From Novosphingobium sp. 9 (GTDB lineage Bacteria; Pseudomonadota; Alphaproteobacteria; Sphingomonadales; Sphingomonadaceae), in assembly GCF_025340265.1 (NCBI RefSeq), contig NZ_CP022708.1, positions 581,501 to 645,500 on the forward strand: a stretch of 64,000 bases of DNA. Reading direction: 5' to 3'. The notes below the pieces were generated by a model that did no database searches, was not told the origin of the DNA, and saw only the letters and a program-made list of their open reading frames with translations. Position 1 is the first letter of the stretch. Every line of letters starts with the position of its first letter. Below are positions 36,927-45,980 of this stretch, one piece after another. The position numbers and the translations under genes are program-made.

Positions 36927-37721
36927 TCAGGCGTCCTCAAGGATGGCGACGGCGCGGGTCCACCCGGCCGAGGCGCCCTTGATCTTGTGCGGGAAGCACG
37001 AGACGATGAACCCGTGCGGCGGCAGGGCTTCCAGATTGTGCATCTTTTCGAGGTGGCAATAGCCGATGTCGCGACCCGCCTTGTGACCTTCCCATATCAG
37101 CGAGGTGTCGCCGGTGTCCTTCACCTTCTGCGCGGTATGCGCGAAGGGCGCGTCCCACGACCAGGCATCGGTGCCGGTGACGCGCACGCCGCGCGTCGTC
37201 AGGTACATCGTCGCCTCATAGCCCATGCCGCAGCCGACATTGACGAAATCGGGGCGTCCCAAGGCCTTCCCCGCCGCCGTGTTCACCAGAACGATGTCGA
37301 GCGGCTGGAGATCGTGGCCGATCCGCGCCAGCTCGTCTTCCACGTCCTGCGCGGTCACGACATAGCCATCGGGAAAGTGCCGGAAATCCAGCTTCACGCC
37401 GGGCTGGAAGCACCATTCGAGCGGCACTTCGTCGATGGTGATCGAGCGCTCGGGCTCGCCGTCCTGGCCGTTCATCGTCGGATGGTAGTGATAGGGCGCA
37501 TCGAGGTGCGTGCCGTTGTGGGTGGTCAGCTTCACCCATTCGGAGGCCGCGAACCCGGCGCCATCGGGCGTATCCGCGGCCGTGACGCCGGGGAAGAACA
37601 TGTCCAGCTCGGGCGCGGTGTCCATGTGGTTCTGGTAGGTGATCTCGGGCCGCAGGAACGGCGGGTCGCTCACCACGTCGTTGCACAAGGTGATCGAGAG
37701 GTCGATGAAACGGCGAGTCAT
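36927..37721 (-). CDS. Cyclase / kynurenine-formamidase-like metal-dependent hydrolase
   Basis: 264 residues. The family signature HNGTHLDAPYHY (H-x-G-T-H-x-D-x-P) holds the metal ligands, with a further His in the later WSWDAPFAHT region. Members hydrolyse formylkynurenine, isatin or other amides and lactones of aromatic intermediates. It overlaps the alpha/beta hydrolase gene by four bases and is followed by the FAH hydrolase after four, so it is translationally coupled in the catabolic operon. Its substrate is probably a lactone or ring-opened intermediate, which is inference. Confidence 0.88.
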   Translation of the reverse strand: MTRRFIDLSITLCNDVVSDPPFLRPEITYQNHMDTAPELDMFFPGVTAADTPDGAGFAASEWVKLTTHNGTHLDAPYHYHPTMNGQDGEPERSITIDEVPLEWCFQPGVKLDFRHFPDGYVVTAQDVEDELARIGHDLQPLDIVLVNTAAGKALGRPDFVNVGCGMGYEATMYLTTRGVRVTGTDAWSWDAPFAHTAQKVKDTGDTSLIWEGHKAGRDIGYCHLEKMHNLEALPPHGFIVSCFPHKIKGASAGWTRAVAILEDA

Positions 37722-38874
37722 GCGGTGGTTCCTCCCAGGGTCTCGGCAAACCAGTCCGCGATCAGGTCGCGGCCATAGGCCATGTTGTCGGCGCCGACAT
37801 GTTCGACGCCGCCTTCGCGCGGGGTGAAGATCACTTTTTCGCGGCGGGGCGAGTTCACCAACTGATCGAACAGATCGTCGGCATAGCCCACGCTGATCTG
37901 GCGATCATTGGCGCCGTGGGTGACAAGGAAGGGCACCTTGATGCCATCCATGTGACCGTTGAGGTTCATCGCTTCCGATTTGGCCAAGAAGTCCGCCTGA
38001 TCGCTGGCGCCAAAGGCCCAGTGGACGTGCGCCCAGTAATGGGGGACGGGGTTTTCGCCCTCGCGCGCCATGCGCTTGTCCTGCACTTCGCGCCAGTTGT
38101 GGTTGGCGCCCCAGACCGCGCCGCTGGCAAAGCGCGGCTCGTAGGCGACCGCGCGCGGCGCGAAGTGCCCGCCGAGCGAGATGCCGGTCATGCCGATGGC
38201 CTTGGGATCGACCTCGTCCTGCGCCTCCAGCCAGTCGACCGCCTTGCTGGCCCAGTGTTCCGCATGGGGATCGACGGGCAGCCCCTGCAGGCGCAGTGCC
38301 TCGCCCGAGCCGGGCTGATCGACGCACAGGGTCGAAATGCCGCGCCGCGCCAGTTCCTGCGGCAGGCGGGTCCAGTAGAGCAGTTCCTTGCAGCTATCGA
38401 GGCCGTTGCAGAACACCACCACCGGCTTGCGCCCCTCACCCGGCGCGCGGGTGAACAGCGCGGGCATGGTGCCGGTGTCGAGCGGGATTTCCACCCGCTC
38501 GCGATTGATCGCGCCGAGCACGGTCGACCGGTCGAACGCCTCGCGCGCCTTCGCATAGGTTTCCTGACGACCGGGTGGCCATGGCCCTGCATGCGTTCGG
38601 CGGTGATGAGATAGAGCGAGGCGCGCTCCAGCTTGTTCGAGGCGGAGAACGTGCGGCCCTTCGCCTCATCCTCTGCGGCCAGTGCGAGCAGCTTGTCGCC
38701 CATCGCTGCCCAGGCCTTCATGAACTGCGGCGTCCCGGCATCGGCGCCGTTGTTCGCGGCCTCACGGATCGGCTGGCACATGTCGACGATCTCGCCAAGT
38801 TGCGCGCCCGATTCCATCGCGATCGCGACCGACAGGTTCCAGATATAGTTCGGGAAATACTCGAAGAGTGCCAT
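37718..38874 (-). CDS. Alpha/beta hydrolase of the C-C hydrolase type, apparent frameshift
   Basis: About 385 residues in two frames: the N-terminal lid (MALFEYFPNYIWNLSVAIAM ... ERMQGHGHP) and the alpha/beta core (VLGAINRERVEIPLD ... TLGGTTA). They join into RQETYAKAREAFDRSTVLG when one base is added in the minus-strand CCC or GG at 38575-38571. The nucleophile is Ser in MTGISLGGHFAP. The lid plus core layout matches 2,6-dihydroxypseudooxynicotine hydrolase and related enzymes that split a C-C bond beside a phenol. It overlaps the cyclase gene by four bases and follows the dioxygenase gene by six, so a meta-cleavage role is plausible. Confidence 0.8.
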
Positions 38875-38880
38875 GGGAAA

Positions 38881-39792
38881 TCAGACCTCGGCCGGCTGGA
38901 ACAGCTTTGCGTCGGGTGCGGGGTGGGGCATCGTCTGCGGGCCGCCGACGCCGATGCCCCACTGGTCCATCACCGTGGGGGCGGGCACGTGGACCTTGTC
39001 CTCGTGCAGCTCGAAATCGACTTCCTCCAGTTCCGCGCTGTATTCGACCACGAAGCCGCCCGGCGTCACGAAATAGCTGAAGGTGTTGTTGCCCGCCGTA
39101 TGCCGCCCCGGTCCCCAGCGGATATCGGTGCCGCGCTTCTTGAGGCGGCTGGCGCCCCGGAACATGTCGTCCACGGTCAGCATGTCGTAGGCGACATGAT
39201 TGAGGCACGGCGGTCCGGGCAGGATGGCAACGCGGTGATGCGCGGAATTGCAGCGCAGGAAGCACATGAAATCGCCCAGCCAGTCACTGACCCGGAAGCC
39301 CAGCACATCGGTGAAGAAGCGCACCATCGCCGGATGATCGGGGGAGTGCAGGACGATGTGGCTGATCTTTACAGGAACGCCTTCCCAGCGCGCCATCTCG
39401 CGCTTGTCCAACGCTTCGACGCCAGCCGAAATCTCGAAGGGCAGGCCATCGGGCGAGAAGAAGCGGAAGCCGTAGCCGCCGCCCGGCGCATCGAGATCGC
39501 GCGGCGCGAAGATCACCTTGCAGCCGGCGGCCTGCACCTTTTCGTGCAGCGTATCGACATCGGCGGCGCTGTCGGCGGCGAAGGCGATCACCTCGACGTG
39601 GTTCACCTCGGCCTTGTGGAGGCGCACCACGTGATGCTCGTCATGCCCCTGCGTCTTGAACCACGCCATGTCGTTGGTCGCGTCGACTTCCGTCAGGCCC
39701 CAGTCGTCCCTGTAGAACGCGCGTTCGGCCTCGAAATCCTGCACAGCGTATCCGACGTAGCGGATTTCGGTCACTCGGCTGGTATCGGTCAT
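38881..39792 (-). CDS. Extradiol (VOC) ring-cleavage dioxygenase
   Basis: 303 residues with two VOC modules. The iron ligands of type I extradiol dioxygenases are present: His in VKISHIVLHSPDH, His in CLNHVAYDM, and Glu in GGFVVEYSAELEE. The enzyme opens a catechol-type ring next to the hydroxyl pair, using Fe(II) and oxygen. The start MTDTSRVTEIRYVG at 39792 is the first in frame with homology; the open frame goes further upstream without similarity. It follows the FAD monooxygenase after 25 bases and precedes the C-C hydrolase, in the classical order of a meta-cleavage pathway. Confidence 0.9.
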   Translation of the reverse strand: MTDTSRVTEIRYVGYAVQDFEAERAFYRDDWGLTEVDATNDMAWFKTQGHDEHHVVRLHKAEVNHVEVIAFAADSAADVDTLHEKVQAAGCKVIFAPRDLDAPGGGYGFRFFSPDGLPFEISAGVEALDKREMARWEGVPVKISHIVLHSPDHPAMVRFFTDVLGFRVSDWLGDFMCFLRCNSAHHRVAILPGPPCLNHVAYDMLTVDDMFRGASRLKKRGTDIRWGPGRHTAGNNTFSYFVTPGGFVVEYSAELEEVDFELHEDKVHVPAPTVMDQWGIGVGGPQTMPHPAPDAKLFQPAEV

Positions 39793-39817
39793 GTTCGGTG
39801 CCTTTCGGGCGAATGTG

Positions 39818-40933
39818 TCAGATGGGCTGCGAGACGACCGCGAACATTTCCGCAGTGGCCTTGTGGTTGTCGACCGGCGGGCCCTTGCCGATCTGGCCGT
39901 GGCAGATGGCGAGCGAGCTTTCGACGATGTAGCGGCAGCGTTCGTAGCGGCGCGCGCGATAGGCGGTGAACGCGGATTCGGGTGTTTCATGGCGCGCCAG
40001 TTCCTCCGCCAGCACGAGCGCGTCCTCCACCGCCATGCCCGCGCCCTGTCCCAGATGCGGGGTGGTCGCATGGACGGCATCGCCCAGCAGGACGACGCGG
40101 CCCGCATGCCAGGCGCCATGCACCATCACCCCTTCGAGGGGACGGTAGACGACAGCGGCATCGTCGGTGATCTGCTCGGCCAGTGCGCGGATCTGCGGGG
40201 CGGTGTGGGCCAGCTTGCCGCGCATCACCCCGGCGATGCCATCGAGCGGATACCAGGGATTGTCCGGTTCGCGCGTGGTGACGAACATGTACATCGTCTC
40301 CGGGCTGATCGGCACAAGGCCCAACCCGGTCGGCCCGTTGAAGACTTGCAGCGCGTCCATGCCTTTGGGGCGCGGGAAGTTGTAGCGCCATACCGACTGG
40401 CCGGTGAACTCCGGGCGTTCGGCATCGGGCAGGATCATCGTGCGGGTCTGCGAATAGACGCCATCGGCGCCGATCACGATGTCGAAGCGCTGTTCCTGGC
40501 CGTCGGAAAAGCGGACGCTCACGCCTGCGCCATCGTCCTCGAAGCCCTCCGCCGTCACGCCAAGGCGGATTTGTGCGCCCAGACCCTTCGCGCTGTCGCC
40601 CAGTACCTTTTGCAGTGCGCGGCGACCGATGCCGACATTGGCGGGCTTGCCTTCGACCAGCGCGGGCGAGGGGACGCGGGCCACCATCGTGCCATCGGGA
40701 ATGTATATCTCCACCGCGTCGAAACCGCTGGCGGCATCGAGGAAGGCATCGAGCACGCCCAGTTGTTCCATCGCGCGCACCACGTTCGACTGCTGGATGA
40801 TGCCGACGCCGTAGACGGACCATTCAGGGTCCTTCTCGATCACCGTGACCGTGTGCCCGCTGCGTCGCAGCGCTATCGCCGCCGAGAGGCCGCCAATGCC
40901 GCCACCGACGACAAGAATGTCGAGTCCGTTCAA
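39818..40933 (-). CDS. FAD-dependent aromatic monooxygenase (PHBH/UbiH fold)
   Basis: 371 residues. The FAD-binding N-terminus GGGIGGLSAAIALRRSGHTVTVIEKD, the DG motif IGADGVYSQTR and the GD motif VVLLGDAVHATTPHLGQGAGMAVEDA are all present. The enzyme hydroxylates a phenol or aromatic acid with NAD(P)H and oxygen to create the diol for the dioxygenase. It begins 83 bases after the LysR gene, and a LysR-type site lies 46 bases upstream of its start. It heads the second half of the minus-strand catabolic series. Confidence 0.92.
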   Translation of the reverse strand: MNGLDILVVGGGIGGLSAAIALRRSGHTVTVIEKDPEWSVYGVGIIQQSNVVRAMEQLGVLDAFLDAASGFDAVEIYIPDGTMVARVPSPALVEGKPANVGIGRRALQKVLGDSAKGLGAQIRLGVTAEGFEDDGAGVSVRFSDGQEQRFDIVIGADGVYSQTRTMILPDAERPEFTGQSVWRYNFPRPKGMDALQVFNGPTGLGLVPISPETMYMFVTTREPDNPWYPLDGIAGVMRGKLAHTAPQIRALAEQITDDAAVVYRPLEGVMVHGAWHAGRVVLLGDAVHATTPHLGQGAGMAVEDALVLAEELARHETPESAFTAYRARRYERCRYIVESSLAICHGQIGKGPPVDNHKATAEMFAVVSQPI

Positions 40934-40978
40934 GTCCGTCTCCCGCCGTGTCCTTTATTCTTCAGGGACCATAGCGGG

Positions 40979-40994
40979 TTATGTTCATGCATAA
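40979..40994. promoter_or_regulatory. Candidate LysR-type binding site
   Basis: TTATG-TTCATG-CATAA is a perfect 5-bp inverted repeat and fits the T-N11-A rule of LysR regulators. It lies between the LysR gene and the monooxygenase gene, 46 bases upstream of the latter. It could let the regulator activate the downstream catabolic genes. Based on symmetry and position. Confidence 0.5.
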
Positions 40995-41016
40995 ATTCGA
41001 TTGTTTTTATCGATAT

Positions 41017-41937
41017 CTATTCGTCATTTCTATGCGCTTGTGAGGCGGCTTCGCGCAGCTTCGACAGCAGCCATTGCAGGCCCTCGTCGGACGCGCGGCT
41101 GCGGTGGAACTGGATCATCTCGCGCATCGGCGCAAAGGCGAAAGGGATCTGGGCCCAGCGCAGCGGGAAACTCTCGACCATGCGCCGGGCGAGGCGCTCC
41201 TGCATCAGCGCGAGGCGCGGCGTGCCTGCCAGCAGCCAAGGGACGGTCGTGAACGAAGGCGTCTCGATCTCGATCCGGCGTTCGAGGCCCATCTGGTTGA
41301 GCTGGCGGTCGGCGAAGGCGAAATCGCGTCGTCCGCCGATACGTACGGCGACATGCCCTGCGGCGAGGAAGGCCTTGCGATCCAGCACGGGCTCGAACAC
41401 CGGGTTCTCGCGCCAGCCGACGACGACATGGCGTTCCTCGAAGAACAGGTCGCTGGGATGTTCGGCCACCACGAACTGCTCTGGCGCGACGAAGATATCC
41501 GCGCGCCCTTCGCGGAAATCGGCCTGCGCGGCATCGCTGGGCAGCGTCAGTTCGATGCGGATGTTGGGAGCAATGCTGGAGAGCTGCTGGAGCACCGGCG
41601 CGATCACCGCCGTCACCACATAGTCCGATACCACCAGCCGGAAGGTGCGGTGCGTCGTCGCCGGATCGAAGCGGCTGGCCGTGACCAGCATCGCCTCGAC
41701 CGAGCGCAGGCATTCGCGCACCTGCGGCACCAGCGCCTCGGCGTAGGCGGTAGGATACATGCGCTTGCCCTGCACGACGAGCAACTCGTCGTCGAAAAAC
41801 TCGCGCAGGCGCATCAGCGCGGCGCTCATCGCAGGCTGGCTGAGGTTCATCTGTCGGGCAGCATGCGACACGCTGCGGGTTTCCAGCAGCACGTCGAACG
41901 CGCCCAGCAGATTGAGATCGAGACCCTTGAAACGCAC
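41017..41937 (-). CDS. LysR family transcriptional regulator
   Basis: 306 residues. The winged HTH is clear: LNLLGAFDVLLETRSVSHAARQMNLSQPAMSAALMRLREFFDDELLV. The C-terminal co-inducer domain follows (FRLVVSDYVVTAVIAPVLQQL). It lies inside the catabolic series, in the same direction, between the GMC-oxidoreductase and monooxygenase genes, instead of divergent as is more usual. An inducer from the degraded compound is likely but not known. It is the only regulator in the catabolic island (36-53 kb). Confidence 0.93.
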   Translation of the reverse strand: MRFKGLDLNLLGAFDVLLETRSVSHAARQMNLSQPAMSAALMRLREFFDDELLVVQGKRMYPTAYAEALVPQVRECLRSVEAMLVTASRFDPATTHRTFRLVVSDYVVTAVIAPVLQQLSSIAPNIRIELTLPSDAAQADFREGRADIFVAPEQFVVAEHPSDLFFEERHVVVGWRENPVFEPVLDRKAFLAAGHVAVRIGGRRDFAFADRQLNQMGLERRIEIETPSFTTVPWLLAGTPRLALMQERLARRMVESFPLRWAQIPFAFAPMREMIQFHRSRASDEGLQWLLSKLREAASQAHRNDE

Positions 41938-42026
41938 TACAGTCTATCCTCTCTACCGATCATATCCTGTTTGATGGATCGATAGCATGGATCGTTATCC
42001 CCTGTCCCGCGTCTCGTAAGACTGTT

Positions 42027-43673
42027 TCAGTCGCGGTCCTCAAGCATCAGTTCGGCAGCGCGCCAGCCGATCACCATCGCGGGGCCGTTGGTGTTGCCCG
42101 CAGGCGGCACCGGCATGACCGAACAGTCGACCACGCGCAGGCCCTCGATACCGTGGACGCGCAGCCGTGAATCGACAACGCCGCTCTCAGGGCCATCCTC
42201 GGGCGTACCCATGCGGCAAGTGCCGGTGGCATGGACGCCGGGGCTGGTGAGCCATTCGAGCACGCTGCCGATCTCCTGGTCGCTTTCGACAGCGGCGCCC
42301 GGCACCACTTCCTCGCCCACGAAGCGCGAGAGGGCAGGGCTGGCCATGAAGCGGCGCACGAGGCGGACCATCTCGATCATGAAAGCCTTGTCGGCAGGAT
42401 CGCCCCACCAGTTTGCATCGAGATCGATCCCGTCCGCCACATCGGCGGAGCGGATCGCCACGCTGCCCCGGCTTTTGGGGCGCAGCGAGATCGCGTTGAC
42501 GGTGATGCCCGGCTTGTCTTCCAGCGCGCCGCGTCCCGGATCGGCCTTGATCTCTTCGCTCGATCGCATCGAGAACGGACCGATGCCGAACTGCACGTCG
42601 GGCCAGTCCGGCGCGGAATGGAGCGAGAGCAGCGCGGTCACTTCGGGCGAGGTATAGGCCATCAGGCCCTTGCGGGTCAGGTAATAGCGCAGGACATGCG
42701 TCATCAGCCGCCAGCCCGAGAACTCGCGGTTGGCGCCCGGATCGTTGTGCAGCCGCCACGACATCGAGAACATCGCATGATCGGCCAGATTGCGCCCGAC
42801 GCTTGGAGCCTCGTGCAGCACGGGCACACCGGCGCGCTCCAGCACCTCGCGCGGGCCGATGCCTGAGAGTTGCAGCAGCTTGGGGCTCTGCAAGGCGCCT
42901 GCCGAGAGCACCGCCTCGCGATTTACGCCGATGGTGCGCCGGTTCCCGGCAGCATCGCGCACGGCCACACCGGTAACGCGGCTGCCGGCCAGCAGCACGC
43001 GTTCGACCAGCGTATCGGTGAGGACGGTCAGGTTCGGGCGGCCCATCGCGGGCTTCAGGAAGGCCTGATAGCTCGACGCGCGGCGGCCCTTCCGGCTGAC
43101 CGTCGCCTGCGTATAGCCGATACCGGTAGTGCCCGGCGTGTTGATGTCGGCAAGCCGGGGCAGGCCCATCTCGACCCCGGCTTCCACCGTCGCGGCAATC
43201 GCGGGGGAGCGATAGGGCAACTGCGTGACCTGCAAGGGCCCGTCGCGACCGCGCGAGGCATCGGCCCCGTCGCCGCGATAGCTCTCCATCGCCTTGAAGC
43301 AGCGCTCGATCTCGGACCAGCGCCATTCGGTCATGCCCTGCGCGGCCCAGCCATCGTAATCGGCGGGCATGCCGCGCAGATACCAGGTGCCGTTGGTCGA
43401 ACTCGATCCGCCAAGGCCGCGCCCATAGGGCCAGACTTCCCCGGCAGGACGGCCCGGCTGTTCCTTCACCGGGAAGTGCCAGAAGTGTGTGGGGTTGCCG
43501 AACATCTTCATGAAGGCGCGCGGCATGTTGACGAGTTCGGTCTCGTTGTCGCCGCCGGCCTCGATCAGCAGCACGCTGGAGCGGCCATCGGCGCTGAGCC
43601 GTTCGGCCAGCGTACAGCCGGACGAACCGGCGCCGATCACGATGTAATCGTAGTCCTGCAGGGTATCGGTCAT
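42027..43673 (-). CDS. GMC-family FAD-dependent alcohol oxidoreductase
   Basis: 548 residues. FAD-binding GAGSSGCTLAERLSADG near residue 12, the GMC signature GRGLGGSSSTNG, and the C-terminal HATGTCRMG with the catalytic His-Asn region near NTNGPAMVIGW. It is closer to choline-dehydrogenase/aryl-alcohol-type enzymes than to the pyranose-oxidase-like C-glycoside 3-oxidases, judging from its length and motifs. It oxidises an alcohol, perhaps on the sugar or a benzylic position. It follows the MFS gene by 19 bases in the catabolic operon. No signal peptide, so it is cytoplasmic. Confidence 0.9.
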   Translation of the reverse strand: MTDTLQDYDYIVIGAGSSGCTLAERLSADGRSSVLLIEAGGDNETELVNMPRAFMKMFGNPTHFWHFPVKEQPGRPAGEVWPYGRGLGGSSSTNGTWYLRGMPADYDGWAAQGMTEWRWSEIERCFKAMESYRGDGADASRGRDGPLQVTQLPYRSPAIAATVEAGVEMGLPRLADINTPGTTGIGYTQATVSRKGRRASSYQAFLKPAMGRPNLTVLTDTLVERVLLAGSRVTGVAVRDAAGNRRTIGVNREAVLSAGALQSPKLLQLSGIGPREVLERAGVPVLHEAPSVGRNLADHAMFSMSWRLHNDPGANREFSGWRLMTHVLRYYLTRKGLMAYTSPEVTALLSLHSAPDWPDVQFGIGPFSMRSSEEIKADPGRGALEDKPGITVNAISLRPKSRGSVAIRSADVADGIDLDANWWGDPADKAFMIEMVRLVRRFMASPALSRFVGEEVVPGAAVESDQEIGSVLEWLTSPGVHATGTCRMGTPEDGPESGVVDSRLRVHGIEGLRVVDCSVMPVPPAGNTNGPAMVIGWRAAELMLEDRD

Positions 43674-43692
43674 GGAAGGTCGGTCTTTTCGA

Positions 43693-44928
43693 TCAGGCGG
43701 CGGCGCGGCTTGCGCGGCCAAACAGGAAGGGAGGGACGAGCGCCAGAACCAGCGTCAGCGCACCGAACAGCAGTAGCGAGGGTTGCAGGCCGCCGAGCAT
43801 CGAAGCGCCAGCGCTCACCAACGGCGGGCAGACGAACAACCCGGCGAAGAAGGCGGTCGCCCAGATGCCCATGCCGCGCCCGCGCTGCTCGATGGGCAGA
43901 AGTGCCTGCCCCCAGGCGAGCAGCGAGGGGATCACCATGCCGCCGCCCAGTTGCTGGATCGCTGCCCCTACGGCGACGCCGTGCCAGGTGGGGGACAGCG
44001 CGATCACCAGCACGCCTGCACCGATCAGCAGCCCGGCAAGGCCCAGCAGTTGCCCGATCGAGCGCGCATGCATCCGGCGATAGAGGATGGCGCCCAGAAT
44101 GTAGCCGAGGCTGGTGACGGACTGGATCAGTCCGACCCGCGTGGCGGACCCTGCACCCTTGTCGGTCAGCACGGTCGCGACGTGCAGCGGCTCCACGTAA
44201 TAGAGCACGGAGGTGACGATGGTGATCGCACCGATGATGGAGGCCGCCTTCCACGGAAAGCCAAGGCGCGGACCGGCGGGGTCGGCGGACTGGCGTGCAG
44301 GCTCTTCTATGAACACCAGCGCCAGCAGGAAGGCCGGGATGGCGAGGGCGTAGATTGCGAAAGGTCCGCGCCAGCTAAGGTCCGCCAGCGCACCGCCTGC
44401 CGCGATCAGCAGCGTCCCGGCGATGGAGGTGGATACACCCACCCACGTTACCCAGCGATAGCGCCGCTCGCCGAAGTAATCGCCGATCAGTGCGCTGGAG
44501 ATGGTGATGATCGCGGCCTCGGCCATGCCCAGCAGCGCGCGGCTCAGCACGATCAGGTAGAGGTTGTCGAGTACCAGCGGCGCAAGGCCTGTCAGCACGT
44601 ACAGGCCCATCGCGCCGACGAAGGTGGGGCGGCGGCCAAAACGATCGGCGGCCCACCCCGCGAGCGGCGCGAAGATCGCCACGCACAGCGAGGGGATCGT
44701 CACGATCATCGGCACCAGCAGCCCGGCATGCGGGTGCGGCCCGAAGTGTGCGAACAGGCGCGGGATCGCCGGGAACAGCGAGACGATCGCCATGACCGGC
44801 AGGACTTGCGCGAAGATCAGTGTCAGGCCCTTGCCGGTCTCGCCACGGATGGCGTCAGGCTGTGCGGCGGGGAAAGCGGTGGTGGCCATGGCGGCAGGGT
44901 TCCCGATGGCGGCTGCGGGGCGGCTCAT
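43693..44928 (-). CDS. MFS transporter
   Basis: 411 residues, twelve predicted membrane helices. The MFS loop motif GWAADRFGRRPTFVG follows helix 2. The start at 44928 overlaps the stop of the upstream sugar-isomerase gene (ATGA), showing translational coupling. Its position between sugar-modifying and alcohol-oxidising genes suggests import of the glycoside or its products across the inner membrane. Its relation to the TonB-dependent receptor (outer membrane) would give a full uptake route. The substrate is inferred only. Confidence 0.88.
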   Translation of the reverse strand: MSRPAAAIGNPAAMATTAFPAAQPDAIRGETGKGLTLIFAQVLPVMAIVSLFPAIPRLFAHFGPHPHAGLLVPMIVTIPSLCVAIFAPLAGWAADRFGRRPTFVGAMGLYVLTGLAPLVLDNLYLIVLSRALLGMAEAAIITISSALIGDYFGERRYRWVTWVGVSTSIAGTLLIAAGGALADLSWRGPFAIYALAIPAFLLALVFIEEPARQSADPAGPRLGFPWKAASIIGAITIVTSVLYYVEPLHVATVLTDKGAGSATRVGLIQSVTSLGYILGAILYRRMHARSIGQLLGLAGLLIGAGVLVIALSPTWHGVAVGAAIQQLGGGMVIPSLLAWGQALLPIEQRGRGMGIWATAFFAGLFVCPPLVSAGASMLGGLQPSLLLFGALTLVLALVPPFLFGRASRAAA

Positions 44929-45980
44929 GCGTCCAGCCCCAGCAGGCGGCGGTTGGCGGCAGCATCGATGCCGCTGGCGGCGAAGTCGTCGAAAGCGCGT
45001 TCGGTGACGCGGATGATATGGTCGCGGATGAACGGGGCTCCCTCGGCAGCGCCCTGCTCGGGGTGCTTGAGCGCGCATTCCCATTCGAGCACGGCCCAGC
45101 CGGGAAAATCGTATTGCGCCATCTTCGAGAAGATCGCCGCGAAATCGACCTGCCCGTCGCCCAGCGAACGGAAGCGGCCGGGGCGGTCTACCCAGCCCTG
45201 ATAGCCGCCGTAGACGCCCGAACGTCCATCGTAACGCAGTTCGGCATCCTTGACGTGGAAGCAGCGGATGCGCTCGTGATAGATGTCGATGAAGCGCAGA
45301 TAGTCGAGGTGCTGAAGCACAAAGTGGCTGGGATCGTAGAGGATCGCCGTGCGCGACAGATTGCCGGTCGCCTCAAGGAACCGCTCGAAGGTCACGCCGT
45401 CGTGCAGGTCCTCGCCGGGATGGAGTTCATAGGCGCAGTCGACCCCGGCATCCTCGAAGGCATGCAGGATCGGCGTCCAGCGGCGCGCGAGTTCGGCGAA
45501 GGCTTCCTCGACCAGACCCGCCGGACGCTGCGGCCAGGGGTAGACGTATGGCCATGCCAGCGCGCCGGAAAAGGTCGCATGGGCGGTGAGGCCAAGGCGG
45601 GCGCTGGCCTGTGCCGCCAGCGTGACTTGCCGGATCGCCCATTCGGTGCGCGCCCTGGGATTGTCGCGAACCTCAGGCGCGGCGAAGGCATCGAACAGGC
45701 TGTCGTAAGCAGGGTGGACCGCCACGAGCTGGCCTTGCAGGTGCGTGGAAAGTTCGGTGATCTCGACGCCGCATTCGCGCACGCGGCCCAGCAGGTCTTC
45801 GCAATAGCCTTGCGAGGCGGCGGCCTGCTCCAGATCGATCAGGCGCGGATCGCAGGGCACCTGAATGCCCTCGTAGCCGAGCGAGGCCGCCCAGCGCGCG
45901 AGGTTCTCCAGCGTGTCGAACGGAGCCTCTGCGCCCATGAACTGCGCGAGGAAAATGGCAGGGCCCTTGATCGTCTTCAT
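44925..45980 (-). CDS. Sugar phosphate isomerase/epimerase-like TIM barrel protein (first copy)
   Basis: 351 residues. The metal-binding pattern of the xylose-isomerase-like family is visible: CAYELHPGEDLHDG (Glu, His), ILYDPSHFVLQHLD (Asp, His), CFHVKDAEL (His) and VLEWEC (Glu). The start MKTIKGPAIFLAQ at 45980 has AAGGAG eight bases upstream and overlaps the stop of the Gfo/Idh/MocA gene (ATGA). Such enzymes isomerise or epimerise 3-keto or keto sugars. It pairs naturally with the upstream oxidoreductase. The second copy of this fold, at 51871, is a better match to the C-glycoside deglycosidase large subunit. Confidence 0.85.
   Translation of the reverse strand: MKTIKGPAIFLAQFMGAEAPFDTLENLARWAASLGYEGIQVPCDPRLIDLEQAAASQGYCEDLLGRVRECGVEITELSTHLQGQLVAVHPAYDSLFDAFAAPEVRDNPRARTEWAIRQVTLAAQASARLGLTAHATFSGALAWPYVYPWPQRPAGLVEEAFAELARRWTPILHAFEDAGVDCAYELHPGEDLHDGVTFERFLEATGNLSRTAILYDPSHFVLQHLDYLRFIDIYHERIRCFHVKDAELRYDGRSGVYGGYQGWVDRPGRFRSLGDGQVDFAAIFSKMAQYDFPGWAVLEWECALKHPEQGAAEGAPFIRDHIIRVTERAFDDFAASGIDAAANRRLLGLDA

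Noticed and set aside
42027..43673. GMC oxidoreductase as a CarA-type C-glycoside 3-oxidase
   Set aside because: Its motifs are closer to choline-dehydrogenase/aryl-alcohol enzymes. The Gfo/Idh/MocA protein is a better candidate for C3 oxidation, so I kept a neutral call.
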